This document shows, piece by piece, positions 12,090-21,997 of a DNA stretch of 64,000 nt. Origin of the DNA: Ischnura elegans. Lineage: Eukaryota; Arthropoda; Insecta; Odonata; Coenagrionidae. The notes under the pieces are model-generated. The model saw nothing but the letters and a program-made list of their open reading frames with translations, did no database searches and had not been told where the DNA came from. The DNA is taken from the NCBI RefSeq assembly GCF_921293095.1, contig NC_060254.1, forward strand, positions 57,210,069 through 57,274,068, given 5' to 3'. Made by a program: the position numbers and the translations under genes. How positions within the stretch are numbered: the first letter of the stretch is position 1; each line of letters begins with the position of its first letter.

Positions 12090-12929
12090 GAATACACCAA
12101 ATATCTCCGCCCTACTGTACCCACATTTAGTGAAACACTCGTGCTTCCGGAATATTTTATTGCTCCTCTAAGCTCAAAGAGAAAGCACACGGAAAAAATA
12201 TTTGTTAAAAACTATCCAACTGGAATGATAGGGAGTAGTTTTGCTAAAAATACTCAAACTTTGAAGCAAATAATAAAACACTTAATTAATTTTATGAAAC
12301 GTTCTTCATAAATTTTATCGAACATTTTGATATTTCATAATTTGGCCAATTGTAGGAAAGAATTAGGTAAACGTAACAGAGTAAATTCTATACGCTTCAG
12401 AGTTTCCTAAATTTCATCCAAGTGATGATTAATTATACGAAAGTGCTTGCTTGTTTGAAAACAATTATCAACTCTATCGTTTGGTTTGATAAAATTTATT
12501 AATCGTTTTGCGTGATCTATCGAACAGACTGCCGTTCCTGTTTTGTTTATGCCAATACACAATTGCTCTTGAAACTTGCTAAACAAAATTTTTTTACATG
12601 ATTTTATTTCTATTATTTGTAATGGTGAGAACGTTTTAATTTCGGTTAAGGTTCATTTTTCTGTTTTTTTTTCTGTATCAATGTGCTATGTTATACGTAA
12701 GCTGGTGCATCAAAGACACTGAATACTAGGATACGTAGGATAAGTGCAATTACAGGAATTTCACATTTAATTACATTTATTAGTGCACTAATTTAATTTT
12801 TTCGTGTTTTCGACTTGCGCACATTCCGATGGGGCAATCACATATATTATGCGGAAAGGTCTTTTTCTGTCATTCCATATATGCTTCGTTAATACTACAA
12901 CCACCGTGATAAATAAGGTATCATTTTAA
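12090..12929. other. Unassigned AT-rich sequence
   Basis: Very AT-rich with many short T and A runs. No domain-bearing frame or repeat boundary is recognised. Confidence 0.4.
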
Positions 12930-13049
12930 ATGTCGAATCACCGGCATCTGACGAAAAATACAATCACAAATTATACTATTTATCTATACTTTGACTTAAA
13001 AGTTTTGCTTTTTCAATGTCGATTACTCACTAGAGGTAAATCGTCTCTT

Positions 13050-13320
13050 CGTATTTTTTTTTATTCTAAACTTCAAAAAGCCGACCGTGTCTTCCTAAAA
13101 ACTACGAGAAAACAATTCCCAGTCAAAGTGACCTTTGCAATGACAATTAATAAAACACAGGATCAGACTTTTCAGGGAGCAGGATTGTAGCTGCCAGAAC
13201 CTGCTTTTTTCGCATGGACAGTTGTATGTGGTATTTTCTGGAGTTCGCACTTTCCGTGATATTTGTTTATGTCAAAGAAACTCATAACCAAAAAGTTACA
13301 GACGACAACATTGTTACTTC
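13050..13320 (+). pseudogene. Helitron helicase C-terminal fragment
   Basis: The frame 12930-13190 ends in QFPVKVTFAMTINKTQDQ (Lys and Thr-rich helicase motif region), which matches the conserved motif V/VI stretch of Pif1-like helicases encoded by Helitrons (FPVRLAFAMTINKxQGQT). After a stop, a shifted frame reads SHGQLYVVFSGVRT near 13209-13250, the next conserved block (SHGQLYVAxSRVR). The helicase would unwind DNA during rolling-circle transposition. Only this last part is present, with a stop and frameshift, so it is dead. No Helitron 3' hairpin with CTRR end was found. Confidence 0.75.
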
Positions 13321-13902
13321 TAATATGGTCTTTAAAGAGGGTTTGTGAATTAAGTGCGACGTCATGATTGTTTATACTGGTACCAAAATCTCTTGCCTGC
13401 ATTGTATTCATATGTTTTGTATATTTTTTCCAGAAAACAAGTATAAAGAAAGTACATGATGATACAACTTCTTCTCTACTTAAAACCCAATCACACCGTT
13501 TCCTTGTACTTATTCGCGTGAAAATGCGAAATTTTCGCGCGGGTTAAATAGCCTGCTCTAAAACGGAAGCGGTGAGTAATTCATCGGTGGTCACTTCACG
13601 ACGGCCTTCCACTGCAACCGCCGCATTTGAACTTACGTAAATCCCAAACTTACGTAAGGCCGCGTTTAGAGGACACGCAGTCGTCTTCCGGTGTCTCAAC
13701 GTAACTTCCAATTTCCGCCTATCTAAACTCTTCTCGCATTCACGGGAACCTTCAATGGCGAGGTCGTCTCGCCCACTCGCAAAATTTTTGCATACTCGAG
13801 TTGCGAAACGAATGTGATTAAAAAAAAAAAAAAGACGGAGGACGCAGACAATGGGTCCGTATACCATTTTATTTTTTTTTCGGTTAACAAAGAGATTGAA
13901 GT
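13321..13902. other. Unassigned sequence
   Basis: Two overlapping minus-strand frames (13544-13867 and 13723-13989) cover part of this stretch but show no recognisable domain and include poly-Lys/Phe runs from simple sequence; they are not called as genes. Confidence 0.35.
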
Positions 13903-14026
13903 ACAGGGTGTTTCAGGAGGAATATGAATTACTCCAATAAGTGAGAGGGGAGATAATTTTACGCATTTTTCAATCGTCTCCCTCGCCACCTCCTGAAGTA
14001 TTGCAGATTCCTCCTGAACACCCTGT
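13903..14026. mobile_element. Short TIR element E (124 bp)
   Basis: The left end ACAGGGTGTTTCAGGAGGAA (13903) recurs inverted at the right end (ends 14026) with one missing base, giving about 23-bp inverted repeats around a 78-bp core. A related half-copy is at about 14-kb equivalents 34300-34340 (CTTGAAGTATTGCATACTCC, then ATACCCTGT). ACAGGGTGTT ends are typical of small Tc1/mariner-type MITEs, but no clean TA duplication is seen. Confidence 0.65.
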
Positions 14027-14030
14027 GCGA

Positions 14031-14480
14031 GGGGTGACCCAAAAATAACCGGACAGTTTTCAAAAATTAAAATTTTTTTGTGTTACAAACGCTAGTCACC
14101 TTCGAAGTAAACTTCTTCGCCTTAAACTGATACATTGTTTAAAAAGTTTTATTCCACTCGGCGAAAAACCTTTGGTACTACTTGTTTCCGGTGCCTTGCA
14201 GGACCGCCTTCGATTCCATTTTCACCTCCGTAATGTGATGAAAACATTTCCCTTTCATCACCGTTTTCATCCGGGGGAACAAAAGGAAATCACAAGGTGC
14301 GAGATCTAGTGAGTAGGGTGGGTGAGAAAGCAGTGTCATGCAATTTTTTTACCAAAAACTCAAGTCGCAGCAAGCAGCAACACGTGCCGCATTTTGATCA
14401 GGAGTCAGCGAACGGGGGACGAATTTCGCCGCGATTCGTCTCGCTTCCTAATCTTCAGCTTAAATTCCGAGGAAAGTTGA
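14031..14480 (-). pseudogene. Mariner transposase C-terminal fragment
   Basis: Read on the minus strand, one frame gives HPPYSLDLAPCDFLLFPRM followed by Lys- and Gly-containing sequence, the hallmark of the last catalytic region of mariner DD34D transposases. An upstream DQNAAR in another frame corresponds to the conserved HDNA block. The 3' end GGGGTGACCCAAAAATAACC at 14031-14050 is a mariner-type terminal repeat. The protein would cut and rejoin element ends at TA sites. N-terminus and first catalytic Asp are missing, with at least one frameshift and stop, so it is inactive. Confidence 0.8.
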
Positions 14481-15320
14481 TGAGCGGGGTAAGATGACAA
14501 ATGACTCATTTCTAACCCATCCTGCGACTCAGTTCCACCTTATTAATTCTTCTAACATTTCCATATTGTTATACAGTAATAACTCGCTCGGTGAATTTAT
14601 CAGTTATGTTTATTAGTTTCCAAAGTGCGTGGTTTTTTTTTACCACACTTGTTATGATTTTCCGGACCTTCGACGAAATCTTGCGAGGATAAACAATAAA
14701 CAAATTCTTTAATGATTTATTCTTTTATAAATGCCTTAGGCAATAGGCTATGTAAATTGTGCTAAAATATTTCTGTGCTTTCTTTTCTGTGTAAAGAGCA
14801 TATTTTACGTTATAGAACTACAGATGATTTTTATTTTTCCTATTGCGCCATTTAACAACTTTTTCTAATTAACCATTTCATGTGAGTTTCACACATAGAA
14901 ATAAAGTCCATTACAATTGTTTCTAGTGGGCAAAGGAACTGCAATGTATCTAACTATTTCAAAATGTTAATGCAAATTTCTCTCGGGCTTTCTTCCGCGT
15001 CTTGGGAATGCGGGAGGTACCCAGAGAAAATGCAGAGATTGAACCATTCGCCGCGGAAACCTTCATTCTAGCATGTAATGCGAAGTTTCAACTTCCTAGT
15101 CCAATGAAAACGTTTACATGGTTTTGGCCAGAACATTTTCGATTTCAGCCCATTGGCAGTCGTAGGAAAGAGGCATACATGATCAGCGTCCCTATGACAC
15201 CTATTTGCAGTCAACTGTCTTCTCATTACCGCCAGTAGCGACGTGACCAAGCAACCGTAGAGAGGACATCGACAGCCCAGTCTCGTGGAGGAAATGAGGC
15301 TTTGACCCAATTTACTTATT
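14481..15320. other. Unassigned sequence
   Basis: No repeat boundary or domain is recognised. A plus-strand frame at 15002-15238 (78 codons) overlaps a minus-strand frame; neither has recognisable content. Confidence 0.35.
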
Positions 15321-15329
15321 GGAAAAGTT

Positions 15330-15715
15330 GGCGGGTTGTATAGTCCGGTTCACGGAGAGGAAATGTGGTGCTACAGAATTATGATGAAGACCAAATGGAT
15401 GGACCGAGTTGGTATTGAGGAAGGCCGGAGAAGAGTAGGAGAGAAGAAAAGCCTCATGAACACGTTGATGTGAAGACGGAACAAACCTATAGAGCACATC
15501 TTAAGACGCAATCCTGATGAAGATAATCGTAGAAGAACAAATAGATGGCAAGAACTGAAAAGGAAGACTGCGAATAAAATGCATGGAACAGGCAAAGAAG
15601 GATATGAAAGAGAAGAAAGACGTAGGTATGTAAAGATTAGCTGATAGGAGCATTAAGTGGAGAGCTTCATCAACCAATCTTAGGATTGTTGACCAGTGAT
15701 GATGATGGAGAGGGA
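15330..15715 (+). pseudogene. RTE-like LINE 3' end, plus-strand copy
   Basis: Degraded copy of the C-terminal region seen intact at 33157-34218: EMWCYRIMMKTKWMDRV near 15360-15410, then RRVGEKKSLMNTL, and the shared 3' end CAACCAATCTTAGGATTGTT followed by an ATG/GAT-rich tail at 15700-15712. Several stops and frameshifts. The tail faces the tail of the minus-strand copy at 16050-16500. Confidence 0.75.
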
Positions 15716-16049
15716 AAGGAACTAGAAAGTGATAGACATGGAGGGTGAGTAACGGATTGTGCAAGAGGCAATAAGGAGGCACAGATGGTTTGTATAGAGC
15801 GAGTGCTATGGGGGGAAGGAGGGGAAAATCTATGTTGTAGGGAAGAATTCTTGGAAATTTTGGAAGGGAGCAGGAGACCGTTAATTTCATGAAAGAGTCT
15901 TATTGGGAGATAAAGTGAGAAGTTCAATTTATGGAGAGAGGAGAGGCCAGAATGGTTCAAGTGTCATTTTATCCATATTACTTTCAATAGTAAAACGCAA
16001 ATTATTTTCTCATTTAATTATCTCAAGCAAACTTCAAATATTTCATGCA

Positions 16050-16500
16050 TTGATTATTTTCATCATCACTGGTCAACAATCCTAGGATTGGTTTGACGCA
16101 GCTCTCCACTCTATTCTCCTATCAGCTAATCTTTTCACCCTTTCGTATTTCTTCTCTTTCACATCTCTCTTTACTTGTTCCATATATTTTGTTCGAGGTC
16201 TTCCTTTTCCATTCTTGCCTTCCACTTGTCCTTCGACGATTGTCTTCATCAGGCCATCATGTCTCAGGATGTGGCCTACAAGGTTGTTCCGTCTTCTTAT
16301 TAAGGTTTTCATGAGGCTTCTCTTCTCTCCCACTCTTCTTAGGATTTCCTCGTTACTAACTTGGTCGATCCAATTGATCTTCATCATTCTTCCGTAGAAA
16401 CACATTTCGAAGGCCTCTATCCTTGCTTTCTCCGCTGCGGTCATTGTCCATGCCTCACTTCGGTATAGGAGCATACTCCAGATGTAGGTTCTTATAAATT
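16050..16500 (-). pseudogene. RTE-like LINE 3' end, minus-strand copy
   Basis: The frame 16082-16474 encodes 130 residues homologous throughout to the last third of the ORF at 33157-34218 (RSEAWTMTAAEKARIEAFEM, RRVGEKRSLMKTL, GHILRHDGLMKTIVEGQVEG, RAASNQS). This is the post-RT C-terminal domain, not the catalytic part. It extends in frame upstream for a few codons (QFIRTYIWSM) to about 16500, where the copy is 5'-truncated. The stop is followed by CCAATCCTAGGATTG and a TGATGATGA tail. 5' truncation at the 3' end of a LINE is what target-primed reverse transcription produces. Confidence 0.85.
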
Positions 16501-16830
16501 GATTATTTTATGCAAAATAATTATGGAAATTTGTTTTTAGACCGTTTATGCCGCTTTTCATTACTTTTAGAAATATGAGATGTGTTCAGAAAACAACAGG
16601 AATTTTAATGTTTTAAATATTTATATATTCGTCTACATTAATGTTGTTGCTTTCGAAATAGTCCCCATTAGTCATTATGCACGTGCGCCGGCGTTTCTTC
16701 CAATACTCTGAACACTTCTTTGATCTTTGGGATAGCCTTTGGCTGTCTCAGCGATTTCGTGTAGTGTCATGTATGCTTGTAAAGTCATACGGAGCCATGT
16801 TTGGCTAATACAGAGGATGGGGCATACTAA

Positions 16831-17071
16831 AGGCCTGTTTGCATGGTACATTAACCCGTACGAGTTAGTGTCTAAATGTATGGACGCGTGAATGGACACG
16901 AAAATGCACCGGGTAGCCACACAACTTGTGCGAATGCATGAACGGAAAATAGAAACTGTTCCAATTTTTTTCATGCATTCGTATAGGTACATGTTCCGTT
17001 CCGGTCCACAAAAATCATTCACGCAAACAGATATTAACTCGTTCGTGTTAATGTATCGTGTAAACAATCCT
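16831..17071. mobile_element. MITE, 241 bp, Harbinger-like, inside mariner
   Basis: Left end AGGCCTGTTTGCATGGTACA matches the inverted right end AGGATTGTTTACACGATACA, and similarity continues through ACGAGTTA for about 45 bp. Flanks are TAA (16828-16830) and GAA (17072-17074), a possible 3-bp TSD with one change. The AGGCC start is shared with the MITE at 23964-24182. Confidence 0.6.
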
Positions 17072-17237
17072 GAAGAGTATTCTTTTGAGCCAAAATTTCA
17101 CGAATAAACAATGGAGTGTGAGCCGAACATCGCCGAGCTCATAAAAACAAGTCTAACCTTAGCAACTGCCATAGGCAAATTAAACACTGAATATTGGTGT
17201 AAATTTTGTCACACTTTAGGGGCATGCATACTATAAA

Positions 17238-17904
17238 AATAGGGTGGTGTCCTATTATTTTTTTATTGCCTAAATCGAATGATTATTACTCCTGGAGTAC
17301 GTATTTCACGCTTTTAGATTTTTAAATGACCATATCTATTTTTCGCGATTAAATGAAAAGTGAAAATTTTCAAGCGCGCGAAAACGCGACGCGTACGTAG
17401 GAATGATGGGAAAAAGTCCGTGCGACGCATTTCTGGTTCCCTCCCGCCTTGTGAGGTGACCTTGATCGAGGCTCTGAGCGCTGATAGGACGCAGGATGCT
17501 AGCGGGTAGCTGAGTACCTTGCTGGCTGGTAGCGCTTGGCTTAAAAAAGGTTTATTAATACCTTATCAAACGAAGACAACTTTCCGACCTTAGCCAGTTT
17601 TAATAGGTGATTATTAAGACATGTTTCCCTGAGCTCTGTGCCTCATGCATGCATTGTTAACCTCAGACGATGTATAACCCCTATCCTTTCGTGTAGAAAC
17701 TAGGTCCCTGTGACGTCACGTGGAGTGGCATCGCATGGGCGCCAATCTGGCCTTTTTCAAATGAGGATAAAATTTGACCTTTGCCATTCGTCTAAACCGG
17801 TATTTCAAAAACCAAATAATTTGTGTATTATGAATACACTAATGGTGGGTAACGAATCGCAATCAATGCCTTTCGTTTTCTTTGATGAAGGAAACTACCC
17901 TATT
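17238..17904 (+). mobile_element. Repeat family A, copy 2 (667 bp), inside mariner
   Basis: Same ends and internal order as copy 1. TGACGTCA at 17711-17718 followed by CGTGG is intact. From 17710 a frame reads MTSRGVASHGRQSGLFQMRI through to MPFVFFDEGNYPI at the right end, shared with copies 3, 4 and 6. The peptide has no recognised domain and ends in the terminal repeat, so it is probably a repeat-borne frame and not a gene. Confidence 0.85.
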
Positions 17905-18329
17905 GAAAATCGGACTCTCATAACTCACGAGAAAATTACAAACTTAGTGCCCATTATTTTCTGAACACACCTCGTATGTATCTGTTTCGGGGGATCCAAG
18001 ACGTTCTCGATGAATGATTCAGGTGAATTCTTCCCAGTTTTCTCATAGAGTTCTGCATAATGGATCCTGAGGGCCGATTGTGTAACTTTACGTTCGGACG
18101 TAAATATCCGGTTCCCGTGGAGTTTAGATCAACAGCTCGAAAACAATTGAAGGAGCGATTGTGTAACTTTACGTTCGAAAATTTTCCGGCTCTCGATCGA
18201 AAGTATCTCGTCGTCAACTCATCACTTGACGTTAAGACCATCGAATCGTTCGCAGGTGAGGTTAGGGATTGAATTTAAATGTTTATTACCTTTCATGGTC
18301 ACGTTGGATGTACTTTTTTAAATTAAGTG

Positions 18330-18720
18330 AATTATGCAATCAATTTTATTTATAAATCGCAGTATTATGTTGTTAATTATGTGAATGAGTGGTAAAATGG
18401 CAGATAAATACAATTTGTGCGTGTTGGTTTACTATGATATAAAGGTGAGGAAGTTTACTTTTGCTTCGCTATGTAATGTGTGTGCAATTGAAATGAAATT
18501 ATCTTTTTGGAATAATTAGAATTTTACATTCAAATTAATTTATTAATCAGAGTGTTACGTTTTTAATAACGTGAATGAGTAGTGAAATTACATAGATAAA
18601 TACAATTTCTTCGTGTTAGTTTACTATGATACAAAGATGACGACGTTTACAATTGCTCCGCTATGTAATTCGTGTGCAATTCGTGTGTGCAATTGAAATG
18701 AAAATATCCTTTTTGCATGT
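18330..18720 (+). repeat. Tandem duplication, about 190-bp unit, two diverged copies
   Basis: The first copy (about 18330-18517) and second (about 18530-18720) share ACGTGAATGAGT-, AGATAAATACAATTT-, TTTACTATGATA- and GTGTGCAATTGAAATGAAA-type blocks in order. Copy two has an extra internal repeat of TTCGTGTGCAA. Non-coding. Confidence 0.7.
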
Positions 18721-19549
18721 TTGATTCAAACGTGGTTGCACTATAGAAATTAGCTAAATTATAGCTGCGCTATAATAGATATGCAAAATTATATTCTTTA
18801 CTAGGTTTAATTTAATTCGGAACGTCGGGTGTTTATTGGCAAGTAAAATGATTTAATTTATGTACTCAAATAGATTTTATTTTAACTTCTCAATGACGTC
18901 GTAAATTAAGCAGAATTTATATGTTTTTACGTAATACTTCAATTAATGTCTGTGATGCGACATGGTTTCCTCAAAAAGGGTGAATTTTCGAACTGATATT
19001 CGGGTGTTTGAGACGAGAGGAGATATCAAAGATGACTATGCATTTTTGCTTTTTCTTTCAAGTAATGGGTGAAAGGTTCGTGATGATGAGAATGTTTTTG
19101 ATTGAGAATATTAAGGTACTTATTTATTTCATGAGTTACGTGTTTTTTTAAACTGTTTACCTAACGACTATTATTAAAACATGTCGCACTAATTCACACT
19201 CGTCAGTTTCTTTCCTGGCAAATATTCAATATGCTGCGGCATTGCTCCTTGCGGACACACAAAGGCGAAGACGAGAGCCTATCAATATCAAATATCCGTT
19301 CATATATTTGATCTAAATGAATTAACTCAATTGAAAAAAATGATACAAGTTATTATTTAGTGAATTGCAAAAGTAACGAAACGGACACTTACCGCGGAAT
19401 TTCAAAATAATCAGCGATATCTGGGTAATAACTATTTATCCCAAATATCAGCTACGCTCAAACGGAATGGAAGGTATTTAATATTGAATTGAAAAATATT
19501 GCTTTGTGCGCAAAGTTAAATTCTTTCAATAATATAAACCTAATTGGCC
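18721..19549. other. Unassigned AT-rich interior of the 3.0-kb element
   Basis: No frame longer than about 50 codons with recognisable content; nothing further is seen. Confidence 0.4.
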
Positions 19550-20225
19550 AATAGGGTGGTTTCCTATTATTTTTTTATTACCTAAATCGAAAGATTATTA
19601 CTCCTGGAGTACGTATTTCACGCATTTAGATTTTTAAATGACGATATCTATTTTTCGCGATTAAATGAAAAGTGAAAATTTTCAAGCGCGCGAAAACGCG
19701 ACGCTGAAGTATGAATGCCAGGAAATCTCTCCGTGAGACTTTGGTTCTTTTCTGGTTCCCGCTGCCCCCCTGTGAGGTGACCTTGAGGCGAGGCTTAGCG
19801 CTGATACGACGCAGGCTGCTAGCGGGTAGCTGAGTACCTTGCTGGCTGGTAGCGCTTGTCTTAAAATAAGGATTATTAATACCTTATCAAATGAAGAAAA
19901 CTTTCCGACCTTAGCCAGTTTTAATAAGTGATTATTAAGACATGTTTCCCTGAGCTCTACGCCTCATGCATGCATTGGTAACCTCAGACGATGTATAACT
20001 CCTATCTTCTCGTATAGAAACTAGGTCCCTGTGACGTCACGTGGAGTGGCATCGCATGGGCGCCAATCTGGCCCTTTTCAAATGAGGATAAAAATGGACC
20101 ATTGCCATTCGTCTAAACCGCTATTTCTAAAACGAAATAATTTGTATATTTTGAATACACTAATGGTGGGTAACGAATCGCAATCAATGCTTTTCGTTTT
20201 CTTTGATGAAGGAAACTACCCTATT
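19550..20225 (+). mobile_element. Repeat family A, copy 3 (676 bp)
   Basis: Full-length with both ends (AATAGGGTGG at 19550, CTACCCTATT ending 20225). TGACGTCA at 20032-20039. The MTSRGVASHGRQSG frame (from 20031) is open to the right end and continues into flanking DNA. A few indels make it 9 bp longer than copies 1 and 2. Confidence 0.85.
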
Positions 20226-20287
20226 GTCTCTGAAACCAATGTTGTCGCTTTTCAAAACAAACACAGCCAGTCTCAGCGTTACTGCGC

Positions 20288-20935
20288 ATGCGCCCGAGGA
20301 AGACAATCGTGAAACCTATTTTTTCCGGTTGCTTTCTCCCGATCCTCGAGTACTGCTCCGTCATTTATTCAACTGCCAGCCCCTCCAACCTTAAAATTCT
20401 TGAACGCCCAGTTAATTTCTTTATTTCAGTAGTCCGACACCGTGTTCCTCACCTCCGTAATTCTTCTCGCTCTGAAGTAACGTCTGCCCTATCATTGGTC
20501 CCTCCATCCTCCCGTAGGAATTTCCATGATATTTCCTTCATTTACAATGCCTTAAATGGCAAGTTCCGATCCTCAGATATGATGCCTTTCTTTTCACTCC
20601 ACATTCCCACCCGCTCCTTCCGTAATAACCACCTATTACACCAACCAAAATTCCGTCTTTCTCTCTCTCAGAGATCACTTTTTTACAGACTCCCTACCTC
20701 CTTCAATGCCATTTCGAGTACTCACCCTTCCCTGGATCTTTCAATGCCCATAAGATTATTCAAGAGGCAGCTTTGTGAAGCCATCTACTGAATCCCTTTT
20801 TTTCTTTTTTATATCCTTTTTATAGTTTTTTTTATAGTTTACATTTGTTAAAGCTGCAGATTTTATGTTTTGTATTCAATGTAAAGGCCATTTTGGCTGT
20901 GTTTGAATAATTTAATAAATAAATAAATAAAGAAA
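20288..20935 (+). pseudogene. LINE 3' fragment (post-RT C-terminus and A/T-rich tail)
   Basis: The 167-codon frame 20288-20791 contains LPILEYCSVIYSTASPSNL, the block just after the RT domain of many insect non-LTR elements, and a closing region RSLFYRLPTSFNAIS then FKRQL, their usual C-terminus. The RT catalytic core is absent: the copy is 5'-truncated, about 60 bp after family A copy 3. The 3' end carries an (AATA)n tail at 20911-20930. A second diverged member lies at 36440-36920. Confidence 0.8.
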
Positions 20936-21129
20936 CGTATTCCCAACTCCAAGTAAATATGACAACATCGTAACTTTCGATTGGTTGTTGACGATCGTCC
21001 ATACACAATCGTACATACAGCTAACGTCCGAATACCGGGAACTCAATCGAGAGTGACCGGATCTCTAACGATCCGAAGGTAGCCAAGTTACACAATCGGC
21101 CCCCTGGTCTGCAGAGGCATTCATTGTAC

Positions 21130-21620
21130 AGACCCCAATCCGGTGTGAAACCCGAAATTTTTTCACCGGAAGTTTGCTATCACGAATATTACGATAGAGT
21201 AATCTTCAGTCGGCTGCTTAATAAGCTGTAACCCAACAATAAATATATTTTTAAATTCATTAAAAACTATTGAAAAGATAAAAAAAATCAAAATGGATCA
21301 TTTAATGCATTCCTTATAATGCAAAAAGAAATTAAATTGCTTTTCTTTTTCTCATTACAATCACTAGCACTGACAACACAACATATGCGCCATTTATTTA
21401 ATTTTCTTCTGTAAACTAGCTGGTTGTGGTGAGTTTGTTCTCACCGGTACAGCAAAGTGAACGCGCCTTCGGCGCGATCAATGAATGATCTGCGCGGATT
21501 TAAATGGATTTACAAAGTTCGCCACTTGCGATGCTGGCGATAGTGCGATCCCAACTTCGCGGGAAAATATGCAATGGCGGAGGTTGTTAACCAATATTTA
21601 TATACGAGATGATATTATCT
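21130..21620 (+). repeat. Dispersed repeat F, copy 1
   Basis: Shares CACGAATATTAC, ATAGAG and, further on, GATTTAAATGGATTTACA then CGCCAC with 28660-28800 in the same order. Spacing differs between the copies, so boundaries are approximate. No coding content; class unknown. Confidence 0.5.
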
Positions 21621-21774
21621 ATAGAATTTAGAATTTTACTATGCAATTCCCCGTGAGATCAAATATTTATTTGTTAATACTGAGAATAATTGGACCGCTC
21701 TGTACTCATCGGCGCGATGGGGACATTTTTAGAAACCAACTCGCTTTCGCCCTCCGGAAAAGGCCTGTGGACTA

Positions 21775-21970
21775 GGGCTGTGCGAAACTCTTGACCACCC
21801 GAGAGTCTCGACGGTCGAGACGAGAATTTCATTTCTCGGCATTGTCGGGACGAGACTCTCGCCGCGCCGAGAGTCTCGCCTGGGTCGAGAGTCTTGACGA
21901 GAGTCGAGAAGTCTCGCCCCTTCGAGATTTCTCGACACCAGTCGAGACTCCCGGGCAAGGCGAGAATTTC
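21775..21970. repeat. TCTCGA/TCGAGA-dense segment
   Basis: About 190 bp in which TCTCG or its complement CGAGA occurs roughly twenty times on both strands, giving many overlapping small palindromes. Frames through it (21674-21985, 21729-21938) are by-products of this composition. It may be a subterminal repeat block of a DNA transposon; the sequence GGGCTGTGCGAAACTC at about 21775 could be an end, but no partner end was found. Confidence 0.6.
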
Positions 21971-21997
21971 CGATGAATACCGCAATCAGTCGATGAT

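Larger units (their letters stand above)
16577..17974 (-). mobile_element. Mariner element (TA-flanked), hollowed out by nested insertions
   Basis: The left end TGAGATGTGTTCAGAAAACA (16577) recurs inverted at the right end (CGAGGTGTGTTCAGAAAATA reading inward from 17974), and TA flanks both (16575-16576, 17975-17976). A minus-strand frame near 16620-16710 reads WKKRRRTCIMTNGDYFES, the C-terminus of mariner transposases, and MAPYDF is seen near 16785-16800. The rest of the transposase is lost: a MITE (16831-17071) and family A copy 2 (17238-17904) occupy most of the interior. The element is inactive. The near-canonical overall length (1.4 kb) is a coincidence of loss and insertion. Confidence 0.8.
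18071..21102. mobile_element. 3.0-kb element with GGGCCG inverted ends
   Basis: GGGCCGATTGTGTAACTT at 18071 recurs inverted at the right end (ends 21102). The segment CGATTGTGTAACTTTACGTT is repeated directly at 18075 and about 18157, so the left end carries a subterminal duplicate. No matching TSD could be seen (TGA against CCT). Family A copy 3 and a LINE tail are nested inside. No transposase is recognised. Relationship to the other GGGCCG-ended elements is inferred. Confidence 0.5.

Noticed and set aside
21674..21985. Arg/Ser-rich frames on both strands
   Set aside because: Products of the TCTCGA repeat composition.
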